Source of the DNA: Bradyrhizobium ontarionense | GTDB taxonomy: Bacteria; Pseudomonadota; Alphaproteobacteria; Rhizobiales; Xanthobacteraceae | Assembly (NCBI RefSeq): GCF_021088345.1 | Contig: NZ_CP088156.1 | Location: 2,728,001 to 2,792,000, forward strand | Reading direction: 5' to 3' | DNA: 64,000 nucleotides | Shown here: one piece after another, positions 33,267-42,733 of the stretch | Numbering within the stretch: the stretch's first letter is position 1 | Layout of the letters: each line of letters begins with the position of its first letter | Notes under the pieces: model-generated | The model's input: only the letters and a program-made list of their open reading frames with translations | Told to the model about the DNA's origin: nothing | Database searches by the model: none | Made by a program: the position numbers and the translations under genes

Positions 33267-34793
33267 ATGGAACGCGAGATCGCGCCACGCATGCGGATCA
33301 CCATGCCGGGCGCGGCGTTGCTGGCCGCAGCGCTTGCCGGCCTCGCCTTCTGCATGGCCGGGATCTGGCAGCTCGAAGGCGCGCGCGCGGGCGTGACGAT
33401 CACGCAGCTTGAGACCGGCACGACGCCGCTCACCGTCTATCGGCGCGACGGTGCCGGCCCATCGCCCGTCGTCGTCATCGCGCACGGCTTCGCGGGTTCG
33501 CGCCAGCTCATGGAAGCCTACGCGCTGACCCTGGCCCATGCGGGCTATCTCGTCGTCTCGTTCGACTTCGAAGGCCACGGCCGCAATCCCACGCCGATGT
33601 CGGGCGACGTCACGCGGATCGACGGCACGACGCGGAAGCTGATGGCTGAGATCGGCCGGGTCACCGACACAGCCCTCGCCCTGCCCGGCGCCGATGGCCG
33701 GGTCGCCCTGCTCGGGCATTCGATGGCCTCCGACATCATCGTGCGCCAGGCCATGGTCGATCCGCGCATCGCGGCGACGGTCGCGATCTCGATGTTTTCC
33801 GAGGCGGCCACCGCGAGCACGCCGCGCAACCTGCTGATCATCACCGGCGCCTGGGAGACATCCCTGCGTCGCGACGCGTTGCGCAACCTCAGGCTCGCGG
33901 ATCCCGCCGCTGCAGAAGGCGACACCGTCGGCGATCCTGCGGGGAGCGGCGGACGCCGCGCCGTCGTGGCGCCCGGCGTGGAGCATGTCAGCGTGCTGTA
34001 TTCGAGCACGGCGCTACGCGAGGCACGCGACTGGCTCGACCAGGTGTTCAGCCGCAGCAGCAGCGGCCCGGTGGCTGCGACCGGCGGCGCCATTGTTCTG
34101 CTGCTCGCGGGCGTCGTCGTGCTGGCGTGGCCGTTGGCGAATTTGTTGCCGAAGGGCGACGGGCCCCCTGCGCCAATTCCCCTGCGTGCCCTCGCGATCG
34201 CCACGCTGGTGCCGGCGCTGGTGACGCCGGTCGTGCTGCGCTTGGTCGAGACGCGCTTCCTGCCCGTCCTCGTGGCGGACTATCTCGCCGTGCATCTGTT
34301 CGTCTATGGCGTGCTGTCGCTGGCGCTGCTGCGGCTGCAGGGTGTCCGCTTCGGCCGCCTTGCCTGGTTCGCGACGCTGGCGCTCGCCGCCTACGGCATT
34401 TTCGGGCTCGGCGGCGCGCTCGACCGCTACGTCGCATCCTTCATGCCGATCGCCGCCCGCGTGCCGATCATTGCCGCGATCGCGGTCGGCGCCGTGCCCT
34501 GCATGCTGGCGGACAGCATCGCCAACCAAGGCGGCCGCGCCGCGCTCTGGCGCACATTGTGGATACGGACAGCGTTCCTGGCATCGCTCGGCGGCGCGGT
34601 CGCGCTCGATTTCAAGCGGCTGTTCTTCCTGCTCATCATCATCCCGGTGATCGTGCTGTTCTTCATTGTGTTCGGACTGATCGGCGGCTGCGTCGGCCGC
34701 AGGACCGGCTCACCGACGGCGACCGGCGTCGGTCTCGGCCTGATCCTGGCGTGGTCGCTCGGCGTGTCGTTCCCGATGTTCCTGCCGGGGTAG
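33267..34793 (+). CDS. Alpha/beta hydrolase fused to a multi-helix membrane domain
   Basis: A 508-residue protein. An N-terminal membrane helix (residues 14-34) leads into an alpha/beta hydrolase domain (about 45-270) with the oxyanion region VIAHGFAGS and nucleophile Ser in LLGHSMAS. A histidine in VVAPGVEHVS is a candidate third triad member. From about residue 275 to the end are six to seven transmembrane helices. The hydrolase domain is probably periplasmic. A GGAG Shine-Dalgarno supports the start. I do not know a characterised member of this architecture; lipid or peptide hydrolysis at the membrane is a guess. Confidence 0.85.
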   Translation: MEREIAPRMRITMPGAALLAAALAGLAFCMAGIWQLEGARAGVTITQLETGTTPLTVYRRDGAGPSPVVVIAHGFAGSRQLMEAYALTLAHAGYLVVSFDFEGHGRNPTPMSGDVTRIDGTTRKLMAEIGRVTDTALALPGADGRVALLGHSMASDIIVRQAMVDPRIAATVAISMFSEAATASTPRNLLIITGAWETSLRRDALRNLRLADPAAAEGDTVGDPAGSGGRRAVVAPGVEHVSVLYSSTALREARDWLDQVFSRSSSGPVAATGGAIVLLLAGVVVLAWPLANLLPKGDGPPAPIPLRALAIATLVPALVTPVVLRLVETRFLPVLVADYLAVHLFVYGVLSLALLRLQGVRFGRLAWFATLALAAYGIFGLGGALDRYVASFMPIAARVPIIAAIAVGAVPCMLADSIANQGGRAALWRTLWIRTAFLASLGGAVALDFKRLFFLLIIIPVIVLFFIVFGLIGGCVGRRTGSPTATGVGLGLILAWSLGVSFPMFLPG

Positions 34794-34932
34794 CGCTCGG
34801 TTCCGCGGTTCGCAGACGAACGCACGACACTATGATACGAACTTCTGAAAGAAGCATGGTTGCCGCCATTCCGGCGGCGCGCCCCCGATAGTCTCAGACC
34901 ACACGTCTCGATCACCGCCCCATGGAGCATTC

Positions 34933-35286
34933 ATGGCGAAACACCGCATCTACACGACAAGCTTCGCAAGCGTATACCCGCTTTACGTCGCGAAGGCCGA
35001 GAAGAAGGGACGCACGAAGGCAGAGGTCGATCAGATCATCTGCTGGCTGACGGGCTATGATCAGACGGAGTTCGACAAGCGGATCGAACAACAGACGGAC
35101 TTCGAAACCTTCTTTGCGACGGCGCCTGCCATGAATCCGGCGCGCGCCTTGATCAAGGGCGTGATCTGCGGCGTCCGCGTGGAGGATGTCGAGGAACCGA
35201 CGATGCGTGAGATCCGCTACCTGGACAAGCTGATCGACGAGCTGGCGCGGGGAAAAGCAATGGACAAGATCCTGCGGCGGCAATGA
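34933..35286 (+). CDS. DUF2200-family protein
   Basis: A 117-residue soluble protein. [20 protein letters not shown] and [17 protein letters not shown] are hallmark stretches of DUF2200, a widespread family without known function. GGAG precedes the ATG. It is a single gene, convergent with the amine oxidase gene (29 bp between stops). Confidence 0.88.
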   Translation: MAKHRIYTTSFASVYPLYVAKAEKKGRTKAEVDQIICWLTGYDQTEFDKRIEQQTDFETFFATAPAMNPARALIKGVICGVRVEDVEEPTMREIRYLDKLIDELARGKAMDKILRRQ

Positions 35287-35315
35287 TCGTCAGCCTGCAC
35301 GTGAGCCCCCCATCG

Positions 35316-36605
35316 TCACGACCGATCGGCGGCCAGAACGATCCGCGCCGTCTGCAGGCCGCTCGCGAGCGCCGCCTCGACCGTGCCCATGTCGCGCCCG
35401 CGATACAGCGCCTCGCCGGAGATCAACACCGGGCCGCCGTCCCAGTGCGTGAGCACATCCTGCGCCTGGCGCGTGGCAAGGGTCGCATAGGAATAGGCGC
35501 CGCGCGCGAACGGATCCTTGGCCCAGTCGGTCGTATGCGCCGCGACCAGCTCCTGCCTCAGCAGGGCCACCGGCTTGCTGAAAATATCCGCGAGCGCAGC
35601 CAATCCGATCTGGATCAGCGCGGCCTCGTCCAACGCTGCGAAGTCGCGCGTCGCGGGTCCGGCGAGCCAGCCCGTGAGCACGGCATGATCGCTCGGGTGC
35701 TGCGTCCACCACACCGGCACCTGGGCATCGGACAGCACGAACAGCATGTCGTCGCGGTCCCGCGCGTTCGTCTCGATCCACCAGCGATGCTCGAAGCGCA
35801 GCAGCAGCTTGATGACGTTGCCGAAGCCGATGTCGGCGGTAGCCGCGACCTGCCCGCGCATCGCCGGCGGCAGCGCGATGGTCTGCAGCAGCGGCAGCGG
35901 TATGGTCAGAATGACGACATCGCCGCGATGCGTGCGGCCATCGGCGCAACGGACGATCGCGCCATCATCTGCGCTCTCGATCCCGGTGACGACGGATCGA
36001 AACGCAAACGCGACGCCGAGCGCCCGGCACTCCGCCGCGAGATGATCGATCAGCGCGCCGTAGCCGCCGACGATGCGCGCCTGCCCGCCGCGGTCGCCGC
36101 CCATCCATTCGTCGCGCAGCGCGAAGACGCTGGCGCGATCGGGATCGGCGGCATCATAGCCCTGCACCATCCCGAGCACGGATTCGCGCAAGGCGGCGAA
36201 CTCGGGGCCGCGGAAATGACGGTCGAGCAGCGCCGTGACCGTCATGTCCTCGTCGAGATTTGCCAGCACGTCATGCAGCCGGCCCATCTGCCGATCGGCT
36301 GGATCGTCGCGCGAGAACGCGCCGCGCTCGACGTGCCAGCGCGCGCCCTCGATCGGCTGCGCTGACAGTTCGGCCTCGGCCAACAGCCGATACGTGACCG
36401 GCGCCTCGCCATGGATGAACTCGGCGCCGGCCTCGGCGCTGTATCCGAAGTCGCGCTCCGGCAACGGATGGATGCGGCCGCCGCAGCGGTCGCGGGCCTC
36501 CAGCAGCATGACCTGCCTGCCGGCACGCGCGAGCTCGCGTGCGGCCATCAGGCCCGCGGCACCGGCGCCGACGATGATGGCGAGGTCAATTCGTCCCTCA
36601 ACCAT
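35316..36605 (-). CDS. FAD-dependent amine oxidase (monoamine oxidase-like)
   Basis: A 429-residue flavoprotein. The dinucleotide motif is IIVGAGAAGLMAARELARAG, followed by EARDRCGGRIH, the usual second FAD motif. A C-terminal WDGGPVLISGEALYRGRDMG region closes the FAD site. The family oxidises primary or secondary amines or polyamines. The start ATG overlaps the preceding dihydrofolate reductase-like gene by eight bases, so the two are one operon. Its substrate is unknown. Confidence 0.88.
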   Translation of the reverse strand: MVEGRIDLAIIVGAGAAGLMAARELARAGRQVMLLEARDRCGGRIHPLPERDFGYSAEAGAEFIHGEAPVTYRLLAEAELSAQPIEGARWHVERGAFSRDDPADRQMGRLHDVLANLDEDMTVTALLDRHFRGPEFAALRESVLGMVQGYDAADPDRASVFALRDEWMGGDRGGQARIVGGYGALIDHLAAECRALGVAFAFRSVVTGIESADDGAIVRCADGRTHRGDVVILTIPLPLLQTIALPPAMRGQVAATADIGFGNVIKLLLRFEHRWWIETNARDRDDMLFVLSDAQVPVWWTQHPSDHAVLTGWLAGPATRDFAALDEAALIQIGLAALADIFSKPVALLRQELVAAHTTDWAKDPFARGAYSYATLATRQAQDVLTHWDGGPVLISGEALYRGRDMGTVEAALASGLQTARIVLAADRS

Positions 36606-37320
36606 GACTGGCCTGGGCGCCGATGGCAGAGCCGTTGGTGATGCGATAGCGCAGCCACAGCGCGCCGCCCTCCAGCGCTTTCGTGCTTTCCAGCGTCATC
36701 GCCGTGATCGGTGCGCGCTCGCCGGACTCGGCCTCGGGTGAGTCGAACACGCTGGGCGCGCCCTTGGCGCCGTCGATCACAGGACACAAAACGAGATCGA
36801 ACTCGTCGACCAGGCCGGCGCGCAGGAAGGCGCCGTTGGCGCCGCCGCCGCCTTCGAGCAGCAGCCGCTTCACCCCGAGCTCCTGCGAGAGGATGTCGAG
36901 CACGCGCGCAAGATCGAGCTTGGTTTCGCCGGCGAAGATGTAGGACACGCCCTCGCTGCGCAGCCCTGCGAGATGGGCATCGGACACCGCCTCGGCGAGC
37001 ACGACGACGATCGGATCGCCGCCGATGTCGGACCGGCCCCAGCAGATCTTGCCGCGGGGATCGAGCACGACGCCATAGGCCTTGGCGTCGCGCCTGATGA
37101 TCCAGTTCGTCCGTGGGAATTGCTCCGTGGTCGTCGGCGGATAGACCGTGCCCTTGGCGAACTCCTGGCCGGTGACGCGCCCGATCAGCCAGGCGTCGCC
37201 GCCCAGTTCGTCATGCACCTTCTCGAACAAGTCCCCCGCCGCCCCCTTGGGGCGCCAGCGGCTCGGCAAGGTTCGGCCGTCGACACTCGATGCCATCAGG
37301 CAGATGACGTCCGGTTTCAT
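36598..37320 (-). CDS. RibD C-terminal/dihydrofolate reductase-like protein
   Basis: A 240-residue protein with the RibD_C (pyrimidine reductase) fold: MKPDVICLMASSVDGR at the start and the NADPH-binding GVKRLLLEGGGGANGAFLRA segment. The deaminase domain of full-length RibD is absent. Homologues reduce pteridine- or pyrimidine-like substrates; many are uncharacterised. The ATG at 37320 follows AGGAG and is preferred over a GTG six bases upstream. It is the first gene of an operon with the amine oxidase. Confidence 0.85.
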   Translation of the reverse strand: MKPDVICLMASSVDGRTLPSRWRPKGAAGDLFEKVHDELGGDAWLIGRVTGQEFAKGTVYPPTTTEQFPRTNWIIRRDAKAYGVVLDPRGKICWGRSDIGGDPIVVVLAEAVSDAHLAGLRSEGVSYIFAGETKLDLARVLDILSQELGVKRLLLEGGGGANGAFLRAGLVDEFDLVLCPVIDGAKGAPSVFDSPEAESGERAPITAMTLESTKALEGGALWLRYRITNGSAIGAQASHG

Positions 37321-37444
37321 GTGCACTCCTGTTGCGCGACGATGCGGCCTTCACCCTGGATATGGCCCTGACCGGTGTTGTCAACGAGGGGGACGGCTTT
37401 TCGTTCAAGCCACGCTGGACTGCCAGGCGGGCGCACCGCTCGCG

Positions 37445-38359
37445 TCAATCCTGCTCCTGCCCCGCCGCCTGCCGCAGCATGAAATGGCCGAAGGCGGTCG
37501 CGATCGGCTTCGCCGCATCGTCCTGCCAGGCACGGGCCTCGAAGGCGACCACGCGGCGGCCCTGCTTGACGATCGATGCCGAGGCAATGCTGTCGAGCGC
37601 GCGGCCCGAGCGCAGATAGTTGATGGTCAGGCCGATCGGCTTCGGCGGCGCCGACGCGCCGAGCTCGCGCATCACGGTGACGATCGCCGCGGTCTCGAGG
37701 AACGCGCCGGTCATGCCGCCATGGATTGCCGGCAGCACGGGATTGCCGATGATCTGGCGCGAGAACGGCATCACGAACGTTTCGTTCTCGGCGAAACGGA
37801 TTCCGAGGCAGCGCGCGAACGGGCTGGTGGCGAACGGTCCCGTTGGATCGTCAGGCGCCTCGAGCGGCGGCAGCGCGCCGCCGAACGCCGGCCGGTCGGT
37901 CAGCATGTTAGTGCGGTTGGCGCCGATCATGAAGCAGGCGGTCGCGGTCGCGACCGGCGCGCTCTCCTCCTCCTGATAGGCGGTCGCGCGCACGAAGGCG
38001 ATCGAGCGCGTGACGCGGAAGCACACGGCATGCGCCTTGATGTCGAGGCCGGGCGTCGCCGGCTTCTGATAGTCGATGCGCAGGTCGAGCGTCGCGATCG
38101 CGCTGCTGCCGTCGAGCGCGAGCTGCACCGCCATGCCGCAGCTCTCGTCGAGCATCGCCGTGACGACCCCGCCGTGGAGCACGCCGGTCTCGCTGTCTCC
38201 GACGAACACCGGACGATAGGGCAGACACGACCAGGCTTCGCCGGGCGCGAAGCGCTCCATCCGGAGCCCGCTGATCTGACCATAGACCGAGCGGCGTTGC
38301 CTGATCGCGTCGGCGAGTTCGTCGAATGACGGTGCGGCGGTGGGCGGGGTGTCGGACAT
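37445..38359 (-). CDS. Double hotdog thioesterase-family protein
   Basis: A 304-residue protein made of two tandem hotdog domains of PaaI type. Each has the active-site-like HGG motif followed by an acidic helix: GVLHGGVVTAMLDESCG in the first (about residue 62) and AIHGGMTGAFLETAAI in the second (about 214). PaaI-type thioesterases hydrolyse aryl- or acyl-CoAs. The two copies differ and probably form an internal pseudo-dimer. No CoA-pathway gene is adjacent. Confidence 0.85.
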   Translation of the reverse strand: MSDTPPTAAPSFDELADAIRQRRSVYGQISGLRMERFAPGEAWSCLPYRPVFVGDSETGVLHGGVVTAMLDESCGMAVQLALDGSSAIATLDLRIDYQKPATPGLDIKAHAVCFRVTRSIAFVRATAYQEEESAPVATATACFMIGANRTNMLTDRPAFGGALPPLEAPDDPTGPFATSPFARCLGIRFAENETFVMPFSRQIIGNPVLPAIHGGMTGAFLETAAIVTVMRELGASAPPKPIGLTINYLRSGRALDSIASASIVKQGRRVVAFEARAWQDDAAKPIATAFGHFMLRQAAGQEQD

Positions 38360-38718
38360 GGCCGGAATTTAGAGCATGATCCGCACGAAGCGCGAGGCAT
38401 TTTCGAGGTCATGGAGTCGTCTGCAAACGATCGCGCCCGCACCGATCGTACGGCTGCTCAGTTGCAGCGGACGAGATCGGCAACGATCGAAAGCCGACGC
38501 CGGGACCGCGCGGACTCGACAAGCCCGCGCATCGAGAAGAACACGATCCACAACTGCCGGATGCGCAAACTGTCTCAATATTGTTTGCGCTCATCTCTGC
38601 GGCTGCGCGCGCCCCGCAAATCTACGTGCATGAAATGTCGCGCGAGCGCGGCGCGCTTAGAACATTGGCAACCTTAATATGATCATAATGGTCTCCATCA
38701 AATCCCGGAGACCTGTCG
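38360..38718. other. Intergenic region
   Basis: 359 bp between divergent genes. The left edge has AGAGCATGATCCG, a motif I recall as common in rhizobial intergenic DNA. The right end is AT-rich (about 38660-38690) and probably carries the promoter of the coiled-coil gene. No gene or clear operator is seen. Confidence 0.5.
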
Positions 38719-39390
38719 ATGCGCAAACCCAAGAAGACGCCGGATGCCCAACCGCATCGCGGCGCGGCCTCTTTCCGAATAGCCATGAGTCTGGCGCTCG
38801 CAGCGAGCGCCGGCGTGATGTGGTGGAGCAGCGGCGGGGCCAAGAGCTTCTCCTTCGCCAGCGATGGATCGCCGACGCTCGAGAGCCGCGTCGCGGCCCT
38901 GACCTCGGAGCTCGCCCAGGTCAAGGCGGAGACGGCCAAGCTGCACGAACGCCAGAACGACGCCTCCGGAGAACTCGTCCAGCTCCGCGCCAGCCTCACC
39001 AGCGCCGAGACCGGACTGGCGACGCTGCGCACGACCGCCGACGAGAACGAGGCGCACCGCCGTGACACGGCTGACAGGATCGAGTCGGATATCGCCGTGC
39101 TGAAGCGCCTGACGGTCCGCGTCCGTGCGGCGCAGGAGGACACCGCAACCGAGCTGAACGGGCTGCGGGCCACGGCTGCGAACAGCGAGATCGGCCTCGA
39201 CTCGCTGCGCGCGAGCACGAGCGAAATCCGCCAGCAGATCTCGCGCATCGAGATTGCCCGTGAGGCGACCAGCTCGATCGCCAGGAGCAACAGGCCTCAT
39301 CGCGTCAGGAGAGCCGCGCGCACCATCGAGGCGAAGCCGCAACCCTTCCTGGCGCAATGGCCCGGAGTGGCGGCTGCCGGCACCAATTGA
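38719..39390 (+). CDS. Membrane-anchored coiled-coil protein, hypothetical
   Basis: A 223-residue protein: basic N-terminus, one transmembrane segment (about residues 20-37, SFRIAMSLALAASAGVMWW), then a long coiled coil (about 54-190) rich in Ala, Glu, Leu and Arg with heptad spacing, and a basic tail. It should be anchored in the inner membrane with the coiled coil in the periplasm. GGAG lies upstream of the ATG. I do not recognise a named family; the convergent neighbour is an L,D-transpeptidase-like gene, so a role at the cell wall is possible. Confidence 0.75.
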   Translation: MRKPKKTPDAQPHRGAASFRIAMSLALAASAGVMWWSSGGAKSFSFASDGSPTLESRVAALTSELAQVKAETAKLHERQNDASGELVQLRASLTSAETGLATLRTTADENEAHRRDTADRIESDIAVLKRLTVRVRAAQEDTATELNGLRATAANSEIGLDSLRASTSEIRQQISRIEIAREATSSIARSNRPHRVRRAARTIEAKPQPFLAQWPGVAAAGTN

Positions 39391-39469
39391 TCACGGACCG
39401 AAAGAAACGCTGACCGCGCGCCGCCGCGCGGTCTACCACCTGCCCGGCTGGTTACGACCAGCCGGCTGG

Positions 39470-41005
39470 TTACCACCAGCCCGGCTGAACCGGGCGGAAG
39501 TAGGTGGGCGGAGGGCCGCGCCGGCGCGGCGGCGCCACTGGCTGGCCGTCCCAGCTGCGCTGGAAGAAGCTGCCGAAACCGTCATCATACCCATCGCCGC
39601 TGGCGACGCTCACATCGGCCGTCGGCCGGCGCGTGATGAAGCCACCCTGGGGCTGGTTGCTCAGCACCGCCACGAACTCGGTGCGATAGTTGGTTTCGCC
39701 CGACAGCGGCTCGTCCGAGACGATGATCGAGGATCGCGGCACGGCCGTCGGCGCGATCCGATCGAGCACATCCTTTGGAATGGTGATCCGATCGAGCGCG
39801 TCCTTGGCGTCGTCGCCGTCATCGATCGTCACCGCCGTCCAGCGCAGGCCCGCGCCGTTCTGCGCCACCGCCGTGAACACATGGGTGCCGATCGGCCGCT
39901 CGGGATCGCGGATCGTGACGGGCGCCTCGATCGAGGTGTCGAACACCTCGCCGCCACCGTCGCGCGCCGGCTTGTGCGTGTTCCGCCGCACATACAGCAT
40001 CTGCGTCGAACGGCTGATATAGACCGAGACCGGCTCGGCCGCGAGCGTCGCCTCGGTGGCGGCCTTGGTCGCGTCGGCTTTTTTGGCCGCCGCCGTCTTG
40101 GCGGCCTCCTTCGTGCTCGTGACGGCAGCGAGCTTCGCCGTCGCGTCGGCCTGGGCCGCGTCCAACTGCGTCGCCGCGTCCGCGGCCTTGGTGGCGGCCT
40201 TTTGCTGCAGCTCCTCAGCCTGGGCCTTGGCCTGATCGGTCGTCGCCGCGGCCAGCTTCCTATCTGCCCGCTTCAGCTCGACGTCGGCCTGGGCCTTGGC
40301 CTGTTGCAGCTTGCGCAAGGAGGCCTTGAGCGATTTGGCGTCGCGCTCTGCGGTCGCGGCGGCCGCCTTGGTCTCGCCGGCGATCTTCGCGGCCTCCTCG
40401 GCCTCGCGGCCGAGGGTCTGGGCCCGCGTCGGAGCCGACGCCAGGGCCTCCGCCTTCGGCACGAACAGAGCGGGATGGGAGAACTCGACCGGCGCCGGAT
40501 CGCCCGGCGCGATGATCACCCGCATGCCGATCCAGGTCCTTTCGAACAATTTTTCCGCAAAGCCATAGGGCATCCGCACGCAGCCGTGCGAGGCGGCATA
40601 GCCCGGCAGCGGCCCGCCATGCAGCGCGACGCCGTTCCAGGTGATGCGCTGCATGTTCGGCATCCAGGCGTCGTCGTAGAGCGTCGAATGATGATCCTTG
40701 TCTTTCTCCAGCACGGCGAACACGCCGGCCGGCGTCTCGCGCCCGGAGATGCCGGTCGACACCGGCGCGCGCCAGATCCAGCCGTCGGCATCGTAGAACG
40801 TGACCTTCTGGGCCTTGATCGACACGATCGCCATGATCGGCTCGCCGGCCGCACGCGGCGCCACGGCCTCGGTCGCAGGTGCGGGGCGCGCCTGCCGCGC
40901 GACCGCCGCTGAGTGAGGCACGGCCAGCGCCGCCAGCGTCATGAAGACGGGCCCCCAACGCCGCATCGCTGCACTGGTTTGAGCCGCCCTGGATCGTGTC
41001 ACCAT
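39470..41005 (-). CDS. L,D-transpeptidase (YkuD) family protein with Ala/Lys-rich coiled-coil linker
   Basis: A 511-residue exported protein. The YkuD domain (about residues 55-170) has the signature His in VALHGGPLPGYAASHGCVRM, with catalytic Cys in SHGCVRM. A long Ala/Lys/Glu-rich helical segment (about 185-310) follows, and then a second domain (about 315-495) that resembles a degenerate YkuD fold without the SHGC motif. It ends in a proline-rich RRRGPPPTYFRPVQPGWW tail. It should cross-link peptidoglycan 3-3 or attach lipoproteins. The ATG at 41005 is chosen because a GGGA motif precedes it; a 25-residue upstream extension lacks a Shine-Dalgarno. Confidence 0.87.
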   Translation of the reverse strand: MVTRSRAAQTSAAMRRWGPVFMTLAALAVPHSAAVARQARPAPATEAVAPRAAGEPIMAIVSIKAQKVTFYDADGWIWRAPVSTGISGRETPAGVFAVLEKDKDHHSTLYDDAWMPNMQRITWNGVALHGGPLPGYAASHGCVRMPYGFAEKLFERTWIGMRVIIAPGDPAPVEFSHPALFVPKAEALASAPTRAQTLGREAEEAAKIAGETKAAAATAERDAKSLKASLRKLQQAKAQADVELKRADRKLAAATTDQAKAQAEELQQKAATKAADAATQLDAAQADATAKLAAVTSTKEAAKTAAAKKADATKAATEATLAAEPVSVYISRSTQMLYVRRNTHKPARDGGGEVFDTSIEAPVTIRDPERPIGTHVFTAVAQNGAGLRWTAVTIDDGDDAKDALDRITIPKDVLDRIAPTAVPRSSIIVSDEPLSGETNYRTEFVAVLSNQPQGGFITRRPTADVSVASGDGYDDGFGSFFQRSWDGQPVAPPRRRGPPPTYFRPVQPGWW

Positions 41006-41233
41006 GCCCTGTCCCGGTTCAATGCCTGTTCCCGCTGGCCGCCGATAGGCCGACGCAGCGCAGTTTATATGCTCGATCATGTCTTGGGGTGAAGTGAGGC
41101 AAGGTCCACCGCGGCCAGACTGGTCTCACATTTCGGACATGTGGGGACCGGACCCGGGCATGGCGGAAGCAAGGCGGAACGACGGGGCCGGTTCCCATGG
41201 TGGTTTTACGAGCAGCCGGCGCACGGCACCGGC

Positions 41234-42652
41234 TCACATCGTGGGACGACCGAGCACCCGCCCGGCTGCGGCAACCGCGCGATCGATATCGGCCTCGCAG
41301 GTCTGCCAGTTGCAGACCGACACCCGCATGCAGCGCCTGCCGCGCCAGGTCGTGCCGCCGAAGAAGGCCTCGCCGCTCGCGCAGATCGCCGCGATCACGG
41401 CGTCGGTGCGGCGATCGTGATCCATGTCCGTCGCACCAGGGTGCGGGTCGAGGAACCGCACCAGCCCCTGGTTGATCGTTGGCTCCCGGACCACGCTTGC
41501 CCCCGGCAACCGGCCGATCCGTGTCACCAAAGCGTGGGCATGGCCGCAGCACCGCTCGACCAGATCGGCGATGCCGTTTCGGCCAAGCTGGCGGATGGCG
41601 GCATAGGTCGGCACGGCGCGTCCACGCCGCGACCATTCGGGAGTCCAGTCGATCTGGTCGCGCGCACCATCGACGAACATCGTGTAGCTCGTCCGATGCG
41701 AGAACGCGCCGCGATGCGCCTTCGGATCGGCCACGAAGGCGTAGCCGCAGTCGAACGGCGTATTGAGCCATTTGTGCCCGTCATTGGTCCAGGAATCCGC
41801 AAGCTCGACACCGCGCAGGAGGTGTCGGTAGCGCGGACTCGCGGCGGCCCACAGGCCGAAGGCGCCATCGACATGCACCCATGCATCGTGCTTGCGGGCG
41901 ATCGGGATCAACTCGGCAAACGGGTCGAACGCGCCGATGTTGAGGTCGCCTGCCTGCAGGATCACGATCGTCGGCTGCGTGCTGTCCGCCAGTGCGTGCG
42001 CAAGCGTCGATGGCGCGAGCTGCCCGTCATCATTGCAGGGCAAGGAGCGCACAGAGCGCCTGCCGAGACCGAGAACGCGCAGCGCGCGTTCGACCGACCC
42101 GTGCCTCTCACTGCTGGTAAGGACACGGATGGCGGGCGCGCCGAACAGCCCGCTGTCCTCGACATCCCATCCGGCCCGCGCGAGCAGGCGATGGCGGGCG
42201 GCACCCAGACATGTGACATGCGCCATCTGCGTGCCGGTCACGAAGGCGAAGCTCGCAGTGTTCGGCAGACCGAACAGCTGCTTGAGCCACGTGCCCGCGA
42301 CCTCCTCGATGACCGCCTCGGCCGGACCGCAGGCATGGATCGCCGCGTTCTGGTCCCAGGCGGACACCAGCCAATCGGCCGCGAGCGCCGCCGGCAGCGT
42401 CCCTCCGATGACCCAACCGAAAAAGCGCCCACCCGTGCTGTTGAGAATGCCGCCCTCGACGTCGCGAACGAGCTCGTCGATGACGTCATGAGGCGGAACG
42501 CCCTCGTCGGTCAGCGCGCGTCCCAGCCGCGCTCGCAGCTCATCGAGCGACGCGGTCGCGCCGACCGGGCGCGCGTCGCTCCCGCTCAGATGGTCCAGCG
42601 CATGGTCGAGCGCCAGTTGCAAGGTGCCTGTCCATTCATCGCGTCCCGTCAT
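41234..42652 (-). CDS. PLP-dependent group II decarboxylase (aromatic/acidic amino-acid decarboxylase family)
   Basis: A 472-residue fold-type I enzyme. Schiff-base Lys294 is in SWTNDGHKWLNTPFDCGY and the PLP-ring Asp262 in WVHVDGAFGLW. FFGWVIGGTLPAALAADWL and FAFVTGTQMAHV are typical of DDC/GAD relatives. It probably decarboxylates an aromatic or acidic amino acid, though some members catalyse aldehyde synthesis or other lyase reactions. It is divergent from an ArsR-type regulator that may control it. Confidence 0.88.
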   Translation of the reverse strand: MTGRDEWTGTLQLALDHALDHLSGSDARPVGATASLDELRARLGRALTDEGVPPHDVIDELVRDVEGGILNSTGGRFFGWVIGGTLPAALAADWLVSAWDQNAAIHACGPAEAVIEEVAGTWLKQLFGLPNTASFAFVTGTQMAHVTCLGAARHRLLARAGWDVEDSGLFGAPAIRVLTSSERHGSVERALRVLGLGRRSVRSLPCNDDGQLAPSTLAHALADSTQPTIVILQAGDLNIGAFDPFAELIPIARKHDAWVHVDGAFGLWAAASPRYRHLLRGVELADSWTNDGHKWLNTPFDCGYAFVADPKAHRGAFSHRTSYTMFVDGARDQIDWTPEWSRRGRAVPTYAAIRQLGRNGIADLVERCCGHAHALVTRIGRLPGASVVREPTINQGLVRFLDPHPGATDMDHDRRTDAVIAAICASGEAFFGGTTWRGRRCMRVSVCNWQTCEADIDRAVAAAGRVLGRPTM

Positions 42653-42733
42653 GTCGATCCGTCCATGTTTCGCGCCGTAGCGGCCGCGTTATAGGCGTTG
42701 AACCAGCCCCGATGCTTCGCTATCGATCACAGC

